DNA of 64,000 nt, taken from the NCBI RefSeq assembly GCF_025950235.1, contig NZ_JAPDDT010000006.1:330110-394109 (forward strand), read 5' to 3'. Shown one piece after another: positions 8,250 to 16,437 of the stretch (positions are counted from its first letter, which is position 1; the number at the start of each line of letters is the position of its first letter). The DNA is from Luteolibacter arcticus. Lineage in GTDB: Bacteria; Verrucomicrobiota; Verrucomicrobiia; Verrucomicrobiales; Akkermansiaceae. The notes below the pieces were generated by a model. It was given only the letters and a program-made list of their open reading frames with translations, had not been told where the DNA came from and searched no databases. The translations under genes and the position numbers were made by a program.

Positions 8250-8618
8250 ATGGCACGTATTTTCGGCATCGAAATCCCCAACGAGAAGCGCATCGAAGCG
8301 TCGCTCCGCTATATGTATGGCGTTGGCGCGACCACCGCTTCACGCATCCTCGAGCAAGCGGGCATCGACCCGGACATCCGCACCGGTCAGCTCACTGAAG
8401 ACCAGCTCGTGAAGATCGCCACCGTGATCCAGAGCCAGGGCATCATCATCGAAGGTGACCTCCGCCGCGAAAAGCAGGCACAGCTCAAGCGTCTCACCTC
8501 CATCAACTGCTACCGCGGCCTGCGCCATAAGCGCGGCCTTCCCGTCCGCGGCCAGCGCACCCGCACCAATGCCCGCACCCGCAAGGGCAAGCGCCGCACC
8601 GTCGGCGTGAAGAAGTAA
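8250..8618 (+). CDS. rpsM: 30S ribosomal protein S13
   Basis: The 122-residue protein has the S13 signature throughout: MARIFGIEIPNEKRIEASL, YGVGATTASRILEQAGID, the CYRGLRHKRGLPVRGQRTR motif and the basic tail TNARTRKGKRRTVGVKK. The length is normal. S13 binds the 16S rRNA head region and contacts the P-site tRNA. It heads a three-gene cluster with rpsK (30-bp gap) and rpsD (18-bp gap). The usual preceding genes (secY, infA, rpmJ) are not upstream; a DUF1080 gene is there instead, so the cluster has been detached from the main ribosomal operon. Confidence 0.98.
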   Translation: MARIFGIEIPNEKRIEASLRYMYGVGATTASRILEQAGIDPDIRTGQLTEDQLVKIATVIQSQGIIIEGDLRREKQAQLKRLTSINCYRGLRHKRGLPVRGQRTRTNARTRKGKRRTVGVKK

Positions 8619-8648
8619 TTGCCCTGAATTTCAGAACGTTTTTCACAA

Positions 8649-9218
8649 ATGGCTGACGAAGAAACCATCCCCGCGGCTGCTGAAGCCGCCCCGGCCGAGG
8701 CTGCTGCCCCGGCTGCCGCCGCCGCTCCGGCACCCGCCGCAGCGCCTGTGGCTGCTCCTGCCGCGGAAGAAGTCGCTCCCAAGAAGGACGACAAGAAGCG
8801 CGACATCTTTGCTGAGATCGCTGGTGCCGAAGAGACCCAGATCAAGATCCACAAGGCAAAGGGGTCCAAGAACATCTCGCGCGGCATCGTCCACGTGACC
8901 GCCACCTTCAACAACACCATCGTCAGCGTCACCGACTCCAACGGTAACACGCTCGGCTGGTCGAGCGCCGGCAAGATGGGCTTCAAGGGCTCCCGCAAGT
9001 CCACCGCCTACGCCGCCCAGGTCGTCTCCCAAGACGCCTGCCGCCAAGCGATGGGCCACGGCCTGAAGGAAGCTGAAGTCCGTGTCAAGGGACCGGGCTC
9101 CGGCCGCGAGTCCGCTGTCCGCGCCGTCCAAGCCCTCGGCATCGAGCTGCTCTCGATCAAGGACGTCACCCCGATCCCGCACAACGGTTGCCGTCCGAAG
9201 AAGGCGCGCCGCGTTTAA
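8649..9218 (+). CDS. rpsK: 30S ribosomal protein S11 with long Ala/Pro-rich N-terminal extension
   Basis: Residues about 65-189 are a canonical S11: [56 protein letters not shown] and the terminal [18 protein letters not shown]. The first 60 residues are an unusual low-complexity extension made almost only of Ala, Pro and Glu, ending in a lysine cluster (KKDDKKRD). Bacterial S11 is normally near 129 residues, so this one is about 60 longer. No internal ATG lies between the extension and the core, so the extension appears to be translated. It lies between rpsM and rpsD. Confidence 0.97.
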   Translation: MADEETIPAAAEAAPAEAAAPAAAAAPAPAAAPVAAPAAEEVAPKKDDKKRDIFAEIAGAEETQIKIHKAKGSKNISRGIVHVTATFNNTIVSVTDSNGNTLGWSSAGKMGFKGSRKSTAYAAQVVSQDACRQAMGHGLKEAEVRVKGPGSGRESAVRAVQALGIELLSIKDVTPIPHNGCRPKKARRV

Positions 9219-9236
9219 TCGCACTTTTATCAGATC

Positions 9237-9848
9237 ATGGCTCGTTATACCGGACCCCGCACCAAGATCAGCCGCCGCTTTGGCGTGGCTCTCTTCGGTT
9301 CCTCGAAAGCGCTCGAGCGCCGCAATTTCCCGCCAGGCCAGCACGGCCTGCGCGCCGGCCGCAAGAAGAAGAGCGACTACTCCGTCGCCCTCGGCGAAAA
9401 GCAGAAGCTCCGTTTTCAATACGGTGTGCTTGAGAAGCAATTCCGCGGCTACTACGAAGAAGCTGCCCGCCGCCGTGGCGTCACCGGCGAGATCCTGCTC
9501 CAGCTTCTCGAAACCCGCCTCGACAACGTCTGCTACCGTCTTGGCTTCGGCAACAGCCGTCAGGCCGCCCGCCAGCTCGTCAATCACGGTCACGTGCTCG
9601 TCAATGGCAAGCGCGTCGACATCTCGAGCTATCAGGTGAAGCCCGGCGACAAGATCAAGATCGGCGGTAAGCCGTCCTCGCAGCAGCTCGCCCTTCGCGC
9701 CCTCGACCTGACCCAGTCAGCTCCGCTGGTGGATTGGCTGACGATCGACAAGGAAGGCCTTGAAGGCACCGTTTCCCGCGTGCCAGAGCGTTCCGACATC
9801 GACCCGCTCGTCAACGAGCAGCTCATCGTCGAACTTTACTCGCGCTGA
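9237..9848 (+). CDS. rpsD: 30S ribosomal protein S4
   Basis: The 203-residue protein begins MARYTGPRTKISRRFGVALF and carries the S4 RNA-binding domain (RLDNVCYRLGFGNSRQAARQ, VNHGHVLVNGKRVDIS). The N-terminal zinc-binding cysteines of some S4 proteins are absent, so this is the zinc-independent form. S4 nucleates assembly of the small subunit and often represses its own operon. The gene is followed by a strong intrinsic terminator rather than by rpoA and rplQ, which follow it in most bacteria. Confidence 0.98.
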   Translation: MARYTGPRTKISRRFGVALFGSSKALERRNFPPGQHGLRAGRKKKSDYSVALGEKQKLRFQYGVLEKQFRGYYEEAARRRGVTGEILLQLLETRLDNVCYRLGFGNSRQAARQLVNHGHVLVNGKRVDISSYQVKPGDKIKIGGKPSSQQLALRALDLTQSAPLVDWLTIDKEGLEGTVSRVPERSDIDPLVNEQLIVELYSR

Positions 9849-9879
9849 TTTCCGCAAGGAATCGTCCGATTTCAAAAGA

Positions 9880-9907
9880 CGCCCGGAGGCAACTCCGGGC
9901 GTTTTTT
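9880..9907 (+). terminator. Intrinsic terminator after rpsD
   Basis: A perfect 9-bp stem CGCCCGGAG / CTCCGGGCG with a GCAA tetraloop is followed by six T residues and preceded by an A run. It closes the rpsM-rpsK-rpsD transcript. Confidence 0.95.
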
Positions 9908-9947
9908 GTTGGTAAGCCGGAGGGTGGAAGGGACTGTGCCCGGGGAA

Positions 9948-10337
9948 ATGGTATGGCTTGCCATCAGCTCCCTGAGCGCCGCCCGGATTGGCATCTCGGG
10001 TTGGGTAGCGCTGCTGCTGTTCGTCGCGCTGTTCCTGCTGGCGCTGCGGGTGTTGGACGATCCGGGCGAGGATTGGCCGGTTTACGTGTGGATCTCGCCA
10101 TTCGTGTCTGCTTTCGCAGCGAGGCTGGCCATGGTCGGTGAAGCCCGCGGTTGGGAATCGTGGCTTGTTGCTTACCTTCTCGTCGCGGCGGCCACGTGGA
10201 TCACGACCGGGCCGTGGGCGTCCTTCCATACGTGGCGTCGTCCCCTCTTGGCTGCCGTCACCCCGCTCCTGCTAGGGCTATCCATGGCGGCAGGTGCGTT
10301 CCTGGAACGATGGCTGCCGGAATTGCTGCTGAAGTGA
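9948..10337 (+). CDS. Small integral membrane protein, unrecognised family
   Basis: The 129-residue protein is very hydrophobic, with about four predicted helices (WVALLLFVALFLLALRVL; VYVWISPFVSAFAARLAMV; WLVAYLLVAAATWITTGP; LLAAVTPLLLGLSMAAGAFL). No conserved domain was recognised. An upstream TTG at 9906 keeps the frame open but lies inside the rpsD terminator, so ATG 9948 is preferred. It ends 13 bp before the convergent esterase gene. Codon use matches its neighbours. Confidence 0.6.
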   Translation: MVWLAISSLSAARIGISGWVALLLFVALFLLALRVLDDPGEDWPVYVWISPFVSAFAARLAMVGEARGWESWLVAYLLVAAATWITTGPWASFHTWRRPLLAAVTPLLLGLSMAAGAFLERWLPELLLK

Positions 10338-10350
10338 CGCCCCGGTACGA

Positions 10351-10986
10351 TCAGAGCTCGCCCTTCAAGACCTTCCAAACACTCTCCGCCACCTTCTCCT
10401 GCCCTTTTTCGGTGGGGTGGATGCGGTCCTGCTGATTCAGCTCCTCGCTGCCGCCGACGCCTTCCAGGAGGAATGGCACCAGCGCCGCCTTCTTCTCGGT
10501 GGCGACCTTGGCAAAGAGTCCCTTGAACTTTTCCGTGAACTCCGCGCCCATGTTGTCCGGCATCTGCATGCCGGCCACGACGACCTTGATCGCCGGGTTC
10601 TTTTCCCGCGCCTTGTCGATGATCCCGGAAAGGTTCTTCTCCGTCTGCTCCGGGGAAATCCCGCGCAGGCCGTCATTGCCGCCGAGCGCGACGACCAGCA
10701 CGTCGGCGCCTTTTCCCAAGGCCCACGAGACCCGTCGCAGGCCTCCTGCGGTGGTGTCGCCGCTGACGCCAGCATTCACCACGGTATAGGGCAGGCCGGC
10801 GGAATCGATCTTCTTTTGCAGCAGCGCTGGGTAGGCTTCCTGCGGGTCGAGCCCGTAGCCGGCGGTGATGCTGTCGCCGAGCACGACGATCCGCTTCTTC
10901 CCGCCATTTGCATCCGGCGCATCCTGTGCCCATAGTGCGCCGCCCGCCAATGCCAGCATCAGTCCCAGAAATCCCCGCAATGTCAT
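10351..10986 (-). CDS. GDSL/SGNH-family arylesterase (TesA-like)
   Basis: The 211-residue protein has a signal peptide (MTLRGFLGLMLALAGGALWA) and the four SGNH blocks: GDSITAGYGL (nucleophile Ser), GVSGDTTAGGL, ALGGNDGLRG and DRIHPTEKG (Asp-His). It resembles the periplasmic thioesterase I/arylesterase TesA/EstA. It is divergent from a YbbA-like ABC ATPase, and the two ATG codons overlap (10980 and 10986), the same divergent pairing seen for tesA and ybbA in enterobacteria. Each promoter must therefore lie inside the other gene. Confidence 0.9.
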   Translation of the reverse strand: MTLRGFLGLMLALAGGALWAQDAPDANGGKKRIVVLGDSITAGYGLDPQEAYPALLQKKIDSAGLPYTVVNAGVSGDTTAGGLRRVSWALGKGADVLVVALGGNDGLRGISPEQTEKNLSGIIDKAREKNPAIKVVVAGMQMPDNMGAEFTEKFKGLFAKVATEKKAALVPFLLEGVGGSEELNQQDRIHPTEKGQEKVAESVWKVLKGEL

Positions 10987-11717
10987 CGCCCGCTAGCCTA
11001 GGATCCGCCGCAGATGCTGTCAAACGACCCCTTCTTGAGATCCATGAACTGACCAAGGTCCACCGCACCGCCAGCCATGAGCTGACCGTATTGCGCGAGG
11101 TCTCGCTGACCTTGGAGGAAGGCGACTCGCTCGCCATCATCGGGCCATCCGGCAGCGGCAAGACCACGCTGCTCGGCCTCTGCGCCGGGCTAGACAACGC
11201 GACTAGCGGCTCGGTCAAGCTGGCCGGTCAGGCTTTCGAGGATCTGGATCAAGACGCTCGCGCCGCGCTGCGCAACCGGCTGGTAGGCTTCGTATTCCAG
11301 AGTTTCCAACTGATCCCGACCCTGACCGCGATCGAGAACGTGCTGGTTCCACTCGAACTCCGCGGTGAAACCGGTCGCGAGAAGGATGCTGAGGAGCTGC
11401 TCCGCCAGGTCGGCCTCGGCGACCGGCTCGATCACTATCCGCTCCAGCTTTCCGGTGGCGAGCAGCAGCGGGTCGCCTTGGCCCGTGCCTTTATTCACCG
11501 GCCGCGCATCCTCTTCGCCGACGAGCCGACCGGAAATCTTGACGCGGATACGGCCGGGCCGATCGTGGAGATGCTCTTCAAGCTGAACCGCGAGGCTGGC
11601 ACCGCGCTAGTTCTGGTCACGCACGATCCCACGCTCGCCGCCATGGCCCATCGGGTGGTGAAGATGAGCGGGGGACGCATCGTCGCGGAAGAGATCCACC
11701 CGCAGCAGGCTCACTGA
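10980..11717 (+). CDS. YbbA/LolD-type ABC transporter ATPase
   Basis: The 245-residue ATPase shows Walker A GPSGSGKTT, Q-loop FVFQSFQLIPTLTAIENV, signature LSGGEQQRVALARA, Walker B ILFADEPTGNLD and the switch-region VTHDP. It belongs to the MacB/LolD/YbbA class that works with FtsX-like permeases to extract or shuttle lipids or lipoproteins. The partner permease expected next to it is absent; a convergent DUF72 gene follows after two bases. I chose ATG 10980 over upstream 10908 because the longer form would run deep into the divergent esterase. The product may act with a permease encoded elsewhere. Confidence 0.9.
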   Translation: MSSPASLGSAADAVKRPLLEIHELTKVHRTASHELTVLREVSLTLEEGDSLAIIGPSGSGKTTLLGLCAGLDNATSGSVKLAGQAFEDLDQDARAALRNRLVGFVFQSFQLIPTLTAIENVLVPLELRGETGREKDAEELLRQVGLGDRLDHYPLQLSGGEQQRVALARAFIHRPRILFADEPTGNLDADTAGPIVEMLFKLNREAGTALVLVTHDPTLAAMAHRVVKMSGGRIVAEEIHPQQAH

Positions 11718-11719
11718 GG

Positions 11720-12424
11720 CTAGGGGGCCAGCTTCTTTACCAGCGCCTTGGCAAACCCCGTGCCGGCTGCGGTGTCCTCGTGCTTGAGGTAGCCGAAGAC
11801 CTCCGGCCATTTCTCCGACTGGTCTTGGATGAAATCCGCCCAATCGCGGATCTTGCGCGCCGTGTAGGCGTCGCGCCGCAACCGCAGATATCCGAAGTCC
11901 GCGGTGGCGACTCGCGGCGTGATGAGATCTTCCGACTCGGCCAAGCACAGGGCGGCATTTGACTTCGCGAGCCGGTCAAAGACCTCATCGGTGAACCACG
12001 ACTCATGGCGGAACTCGAAAGCCACGCGCAGGCCGCCGGGCAATGATTCGAGGAAGTCGCCCAAGAGAGCAGCGTCTGCCTTGAAAGTCTCCGGAAGCTG
12101 GAACAGGACTGGCCCCAACTTCTTGCCGAGTCCCTTCACAGACTTCCGGAATTTGCTGATCGTGTCGCCACACTTTCGCAGCTTCGCGAAGTGCGTTACC
12201 CGCTGCGGCGCCTTCAGGCTAAAGCGGAAGTGGGCCGGCGTCTCGGCCTTCCAGCGGGCGATCGTCTTGTCGCTCGGCAAGCTACGGAAGGTGTAGTTGA
12301 TCTCGGTGCTGTTGAACTCCCCGGCATAGAACGCCAGCATCTTCGGAAGCGACAGCTTCTCCGGATAGAAGGAGCCCTTCCACTCCTTGTACTGGAAGCC
12401 CGAGGTCCCGATCCATGTGTTCAT
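11720..12424 (-). CDS. DUF72 family protein (YecE-like)
   Basis: The 234-residue protein begins MNTWIGTSGFQYKEWKGSFYP, the conserved DUF72 opening, and continues with FNSTEINYTFRSLPS, FRFSLKAPQRVTH, GPVLFQLPETFK, VAFEFRHESW and YLRLR. The family has a TIM-barrel fold; its enzymatic activity is unknown. I chose ATG 12424 because it starts the conserved block; an upstream ATG at 12481 adds 19 atypical residues. It converges with the ABC ATPase gene two bases away. Confidence 0.9.
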   Translation of the reverse strand: MNTWIGTSGFQYKEWKGSFYPEKLSLPKMLAFYAGEFNSTEINYTFRSLPSDKTIARWKAETPAHFRFSLKAPQRVTHFAKLRKCGDTISKFRKSVKGLGKKLGPVLFQLPETFKADAALLGDFLESLPGGLRVAFEFRHESWFTDEVFDRLAKSNAALCLAESEDLITPRVATADFGYLRLRRDAYTARKIRDWADFIQDQSEKWPEVFGYLKHEDTAAGTGFAKALVKKLAP

Positions 12425-12566
12425 CTTTTGGCATGCTTGGGGAAGCGACCGGGGAGCGCAATTCCGGAGGGCCGGCGGCAAGGCGATCCTCGAAAACGCA
12501 AATTGACTGCCTTCAACGGGAACCGCCTTGAATAGGGCGGAACTTCATCAAGTCTCACGAGGAACC

Positions 12567-13037
12567 ATGCATACCCACCGCGTCCTGATGCTTGCCTCCG
12601 CTCTTGCGTTTCTGCCCGCCGTTTCCGCCGAGGAGAAGCAGGCGACAATGCCCATGCAGGTCACGCTTACGCGCACCAAGCTGCCGAGCGGAGAAAAACT
12701 CGAGGAAGTCACGACGATCACGGCCGTCAAGGATCGCTTGGAACTGGGCGGCACCCTCTCCTTCAATGCTGGCACGGCCGAGCTGCCCAGATACTGGACG
12801 GTGGAGTTCCGCGTTCAAAATCCCGAGTTGATGTACCTGAGTGTGAGCGACACGTCGCTCCTCAGGCAGGGAGTAAGGGAGGGAACAAGCTGGATGGCCC
12901 CCGTCGAACTCTTCGAGGTCACCGCGCCCTTCGATGGCACGGGCACCATGGTCGTCTACAAGACAAAGACCGAGTCTCTGACCCTTACGATCACGCCGGT
13001 TGCCGCCAAGGCCAAGGACAAGCCGGCAGCGGAGTGA
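12567..13037 (+). CDS. Secreted hypothetical protein
   Basis: The 156-residue protein has a signal peptide (MHTHRVLMLASALAFLPAVSA) followed by an acidic, beta-rich region (MQVTLTRTKLPSGEKLEEVT; YWTVEFRVQNPELMYLSVS) and a lysine-rich tail. No family was recognised. ATG 12567 is preferred because it opens the signal peptide and has a GAGGAA element 9-14 bases upstream; ATG 12528 would add 13 residues. It lies upstream of another secreted protein gene in the same orientation, 60 bp away. Confidence 0.65.
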   Translation: MHTHRVLMLASALAFLPAVSAEEKQATMPMQVTLTRTKLPSGEKLEEVTTITAVKDRLELGGTLSFNAGTAELPRYWTVEFRVQNPELMYLSVSDTSLLRQGVREGTSWMAPVELFEVTAPFDGTGTMVVYKTKTESLTLTITPVAAKAKDKPAAE

Positions 13038-13097
13038 TCCCGCGATTGCAGCCGAGGTGACGTAATTCCTTCTCTTGGCGGTCCGTATCGTTCGTTT

Positions 13098-14000
13098 GTG
13101 ACTGCCCTGAAACTGCTGCTTCTTACCCCGCTGCTGTGCTTCGCGTTGAGGGCTGAAGAAACGCAGCTCTTCTACGTTCCGACTCACACGCAGCTCACTG
13201 GCATCATCGTCAAGCAGGCACCTGAAGGAGAGTCCAGTCCTGCCGGACAGGCGAAACCGTCGTGGATACTGCGCCTGCCCCGGCCGGTCACCGTGAACCC
13301 CAAGAAAGGCAGAGAGACCGAGATCCTTGAGCGCGACGTCAGCGAAGTCCGGCTTGCAGGAGATGACAGGCTGATCGCCGCGGCGGCGGAGACCAAGTCG
13401 TCGGTGACTTGCTACGGGACGCTCTCTCGCACCGCGGAGGCAGGCGGTCGCCCGGTCATCGCGCTGGAAATGGGTGCCTTCAAGGTGGCTGCGCCACCCA
13501 CCCGGGAAATCCGGAGTTCACCGGATGGCAAGATGTTCGTCGCCTGGGTGGATCACGACCTCGGGCCACCGCTGGGCGAGATTCGCTCGATCTTCCTGCG
13601 CTACGCCATCGATCAAGACACGCTCTTCTCAGTGGTGAGCTCGCCTCGCGACACGCAGGCGGCTTGGAATCCCTCGTCTTCCCGCTGCGTCATTGCCGAT
13701 GCGCCGGACAACGGTGGCCCTCGGACTTGGCTGGCCGTTCACAAGTCACCCGACGAATGGGAATGGCAAACCCGCTTGATCGAGCCCTTTCGCGAGCTGG
13801 AGAAAAAGTTCCGTGAGTCCGATCCCGAGGTGCATCAGTTGTTCCGACCCTCTTTTCTCAAGATCGAGTGGCTCTCCAACACGAAGGTCCGCTTTCGCGC
13901 CTACTGCAATACCGGCACTTACTTCCTTACCCTGGATACCGATCGCCCCGATGAGCCGCCGGTGGAAGAGAAGCTCTCGGACAAGTTCTTGAAGGAGTAG
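13098..14000 (+). CDS. Secreted hypothetical protein with DUF4431-like N-terminal region
   Basis: The 300-residue protein uses a GTG start and has a signal peptide (MTALKLLLLTPLLCFALRAEE). Residues about 25-125 (TQLTGIIVKQ; SWILRLPRPVTV; VTCYGTLSRTAEAGGRPVIALEM) resemble the DUF4431 pattern of two small beta domains. The remainder (about 135-300) looks like a solitary beta domain with SPDGKMFVAWVDHD and has no recognised family. It probably acts in the periplasm; function unknown. It ends one base before the convergent DUF5069 gene. Confidence 0.6.
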   Translation: MTALKLLLLTPLLCFALRAEETQLFYVPTHTQLTGIIVKQAPEGESSPAGQAKPSWILRLPRPVTVNPKKGRETEILERDVSEVRLAGDDRLIAAAAETKSSVTCYGTLSRTAEAGGRPVIALEMGAFKVAAPPTREIRSSPDGKMFVAWVDHDLGPPLGEIRSIFLRYAIDQDTLFSVVSSPRDTQAAWNPSSSRCVIADAPDNGGPRTWLAVHKSPDEWEWQTRLIEPFRELEKKFRESDPEVHQLFRPSFLKIEWLSNTKVRFRAYCNTGTYFLTLDTDRPDEPPVEEKLSDKFLKE

Positions 14001-14001
14001 C

Positions 14002-14475
14002 TCACTGCGGCGCGACGATGCGTCCTTCGTCCAGATCGATAAACTCGAACATCGTCTCCACGGTGCCGGGTGGCAGGCCGATTTCGGCGAGCCGTTCGTG
14101 CACCCGCTGCGCCCCGGAATCGCGCCAGCCGCGCTTCAGCATGAAGCCGTTCCAGACTTCCACTTCTTCGTCGGTTGGTCGGCGACCTTGAATGAAAGCC
14201 CACTCTAGCAGCTCTTCATCCGTCTTCCCGTCCTTCAGCGTCTCGGCTTCCAGAGCCGCGTAGTCGATACCGAGAAACCGGCAGCAGCGGTCGTCGAAGC
14301 TGTTCTTGTAGGCCAAGCCGCGTGCGACCTCCCAGCCTTCCGGCAGCTTGCCTGCCGCAGCGAGCCGGATCTTGTCGAGCATGCGGCCGAAGTAGACGAG
14401 GCCGAGGGTCGTTTCGGAAGGGCTGCGCAGGCCGGGAATGACGGTCGGGTAGGGCAGGGGCATGGGACCAGACAA
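14002..14475 (-). CDS. DUF5069 family protein
   Basis: The 157-residue protein matches the DUF5069 pattern: PGLRSPSETTLGLVYFGRMLDKIRL near the N terminus, GRRPTDEEVEVWNGFMLKRGWRD in the middle and a C-terminal acidic FEFIDLDEGR. Members are small cytoplasmic proteins common in Verrucomicrobia and of unknown function. The start may be ATG 14475 or ATG 14463 (MPLPYP). It faces the DUF4431-like gene and is divergent from the VOC gene. Confidence 0.85.
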   Translation of the reverse strand: MSGPMPLPYPTVIPGLRSPSETTLGLVYFGRMLDKIRLAAAGKLPEGWEVARGLAYKNSFDDRCCRFLGIDYAALEAETLKDGKTDEELLEWAFIQGRRPTDEEVEVWNGFMLKRGWRDSGAQRVHERLAEIGLPPGTVETMFEFIDLDEGRIVAPQ

Positions 14476-14560
14476 GCAGCCGACGCCGTCTCTCGCAAGC
14501 GGCCGATGAAACGGCTGGCCAAGGAATGTGGATGCCTGCGATCCTCTCTAAATAACCTCC

Positions 14561-14980
14561 ATGCTCCGTCCTACCCATATCGCCGAGACCGTGCTTTACG
14601 TGGACGACCTCGATCGCGCCGTTGGCTTCTACACCGTCCTCTTTGGTTCGCCGGCGCTGCGTCGTGACGAACACTTTTGCGCGCTCGGTATCGCGGAAGA
14701 TCAGGTGCTGCTGTTGTTCGTGCGTGGGAACTCGCTGCAACCGTCGCATGTCGAGGGCGGAGTGATTCCCGCGCATGATGGTGCGGGACCTTTGCATGTG
14801 GCTTTCGGGATCGGAAGAGACGACGTTGGCCTGTGGGAAAGCCGATTGGAAGAGCAGGGGATTCCAATCGAGAGCCGCGTCAACTGGCCCGCCGGTGCCG
14901 TCAGCCTCTACTTCCGCGATCCAGACGACCACGCCGTTGAACTGATCACCCCGGGACTCTGGCAGATGGGGAATGCGTGA
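14561..14980 (+). CDS. VOC (glyoxalase/dioxygenase superfamily) protein
   Basis: The 139-residue protein has two beta-alpha-beta-beta-beta modules: THIAETVLYVDDLDRAVGFY and GPLHVAFGIGRDDVGLWESRL, ending SLYFRDPDDHAVELITPG. His6, the His of PLHVAF and the Glu of AVELITP are in the positions used for metal binding in glyoxalase I and related enzymes. The reaction cannot be told from sequence. It stands alone between DUF5069 and RDD genes. Confidence 0.9.
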   Translation: MLRPTHIAETVLYVDDLDRAVGFYTVLFGSPALRRDEHFCALGIAEDQVLLLFVRGNSLQPSHVEGGVIPAHDGAGPLHVAFGIGRDDVGLWESRLEEQGIPIESRVNWPAGAVSLYFRDPDDHAVELITPGLWQMGNA

Positions 14981-14995
14981 TGGCTGGATATCTCG

Positions 14996-15787
14996 TCATG
15001 CCTCGCTGCCGAGGATGATCAGGCCGATGAAGCCCGCGACGAATCCGAGGAGCAAGAGCCACCGCCACCATTCAACCGGTTGATGGCTGACGGTGAAGTT
15101 CCCGGATTGATCCCACGAAGTGATCCCCTGGCCGGTCAGGCGACTGTAGGAGTAGATGTTCGTGACGAGAGCGATGATCGGAATTCCGAGCCCTTGACCG
15201 GCAATCCACACCGAGAGCGTGCGGCGGAATCCTTGGACGTAGCTCAGCTTGGACCCGTCCTTGTTTCTCACCCGCACTTTCAGGAGGGCCTTGAATGGAG
15301 TTGCTCCAAAGATTGTCAACAGCAAGGGCTCGTAGAAGGCATAGGCGAAGATCAGAATGACCGTGGAGAGAGTGTCATTCATCTCGATGAGTTCCGGTGC
15401 CACGATTGCAGCCCCGATGATGAAAATCACGCAGAAGGTCAGGAAGTCGAAGATCCGCGCCCAATAACGCACCCACGGCCGGATTTGGGGTCCCTCGGGA
15501 ACATACGAGCCTGAGGCATGCGCGCTCCAGTCCACGCCGCTCAGCGGCGCGGCGGTCGGCGGTGCGTAGGGCGAGAAAGCGGAGTCGTCGCGCCCGACCG
15601 TCGTCTGGGGGACGGGAGCGGGAATGTTGAGCTCAGCCACCGAGTTCGCCGGCTTCCAATCGGTCATGCCCTCGCACCACACCAAGGCACCGGGGTCCAG
15701 GGTGCCGGCGGCAAACTTGGTCTGCAGGTCTTCCTTGGAAATCGGTCCGCGCTGTTCTCCCGCCTCGCCGTAATACCACCCGTTCAT
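14996..15787 (-). CDS. GYF_2 plus RDD family membrane protein
   Basis: The 263-residue protein starts with a GYF_2 domain (WYYGEAGEQRGPISKEDLQTKF, residues about 3-50), a proline-rich linker, then an RDD domain (residues about 105-230) with the signature Arg near RPWVRYWARIFDFLTF and several membrane helices (FCVIFIIGAAIVAPEL, WWRWLLLLGFVAGFIGLIIL). The GYF_2-RDD fusion is common in Verrucomicrobia and Planctomycetes; RDD proteins are sometimes linked to ion exchange, but the role here is unknown. Confidence 0.88.
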   Translation of the reverse strand: MNGWYYGEAGEQRGPISKEDLQTKFAAGTLDPGALVWCEGMTDWKPANSVAELNIPAPVPQTTVGRDDSAFSPYAPPTAAPLSGVDWSAHASGSYVPEGPQIRPWVRYWARIFDFLTFCVIFIIGAAIVAPELIEMNDTLSTVILIFAYAFYEPLLLTIFGATPFKALLKVRVRNKDGSKLSYVQGFRRTLSVWIAGQGLGIPIIALVTNIYSYSRLTGQGITSWDQSGNFTVSHQPVEWWRWLLLLGFVAGFIGLIILGSEA

Positions 15788-15950
15788 GCCGCCGATCCTT
15801 GCGGAATTCGGCGAGCCGAGCCAAGTATTACCTTATCTCCGTGATCGGGATTTCCCGAGGTAGAGATTGGCATCATCGGCACGAGAATTGTCCTGATGCT
15901 CCGCGCCCGTTCGTCGTAGAGATGAATACCTACCAACCCACGAACCAACC

Positions 15951-16418
15951 ATGTCCACCGACACCACCACCACCAATACCGTTCGTTTCCATCGTGTGCT
16001 CCGTGCCAAGCCCGAGCGGGTTTATCGCGCCTTCATCGATCCGGATGCGATGGCGAAGTGGCTGCCGCCGCACGGCTTCACCGGCAAGGTCCATTCCATG
16101 GATGCCACTGTGGGCGGCGTCTACCGGATGTCCTTCACCAATTTCGGCACGGGAAGTAGCCACGCCTTCGGCGGGAAGTATCTCGAACTCAAGCCGAACG
16201 AGCGAATCCGCTATGATGACCAGTTCGAGGATCCGAAGCTGCCCGGCACCATGATCACCACCGTCGATCTGCGCGAGGTCTTCTGCGGCACGGAGATCAA
16301 CATCGTCCAGGAAGGCATTCCCGCCATGATCCCAGCCGAGGCCTGTTACATGGGTTGGCAGGAGTCGCTCGCGCTGCTGGCCCTGCTGGTCGAGCCGGAG
16401 ATTCCTGATCAGATGTAA
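15951..16418 (+). CDS. SRPBCC / AHSA1-family protein
   Basis: The 155-residue protein begins near TVRFHRVLRAKPERVYRAFIDPDAMAKWLPP, the AHSA1-type N terminus, and continues with GGVYRMSFTNFG, ELKPNERIRYDDQFED and a C-terminal MGWQESLALLALLVEPEIP. The START-like cavity binds hydrophobic ligands in relatives; no specific activity can be assigned. It converges on a secreted hypothetical gene 19 bp away. Confidence 0.9.
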   Translation: MSTDTTTTNTVRFHRVLRAKPERVYRAFIDPDAMAKWLPPHGFTGKVHSMDATVGGVYRMSFTNFGTGSSHAFGGKYLELKPNERIRYDDQFEDPKLPGTMITTVDLREVFCGTEINIVQEGIPAMIPAEACYMGWQESLALLALLVEPEIPDQM

Positions 16419-16437
16419 GGAGCCGCGAAGAAGGCAG

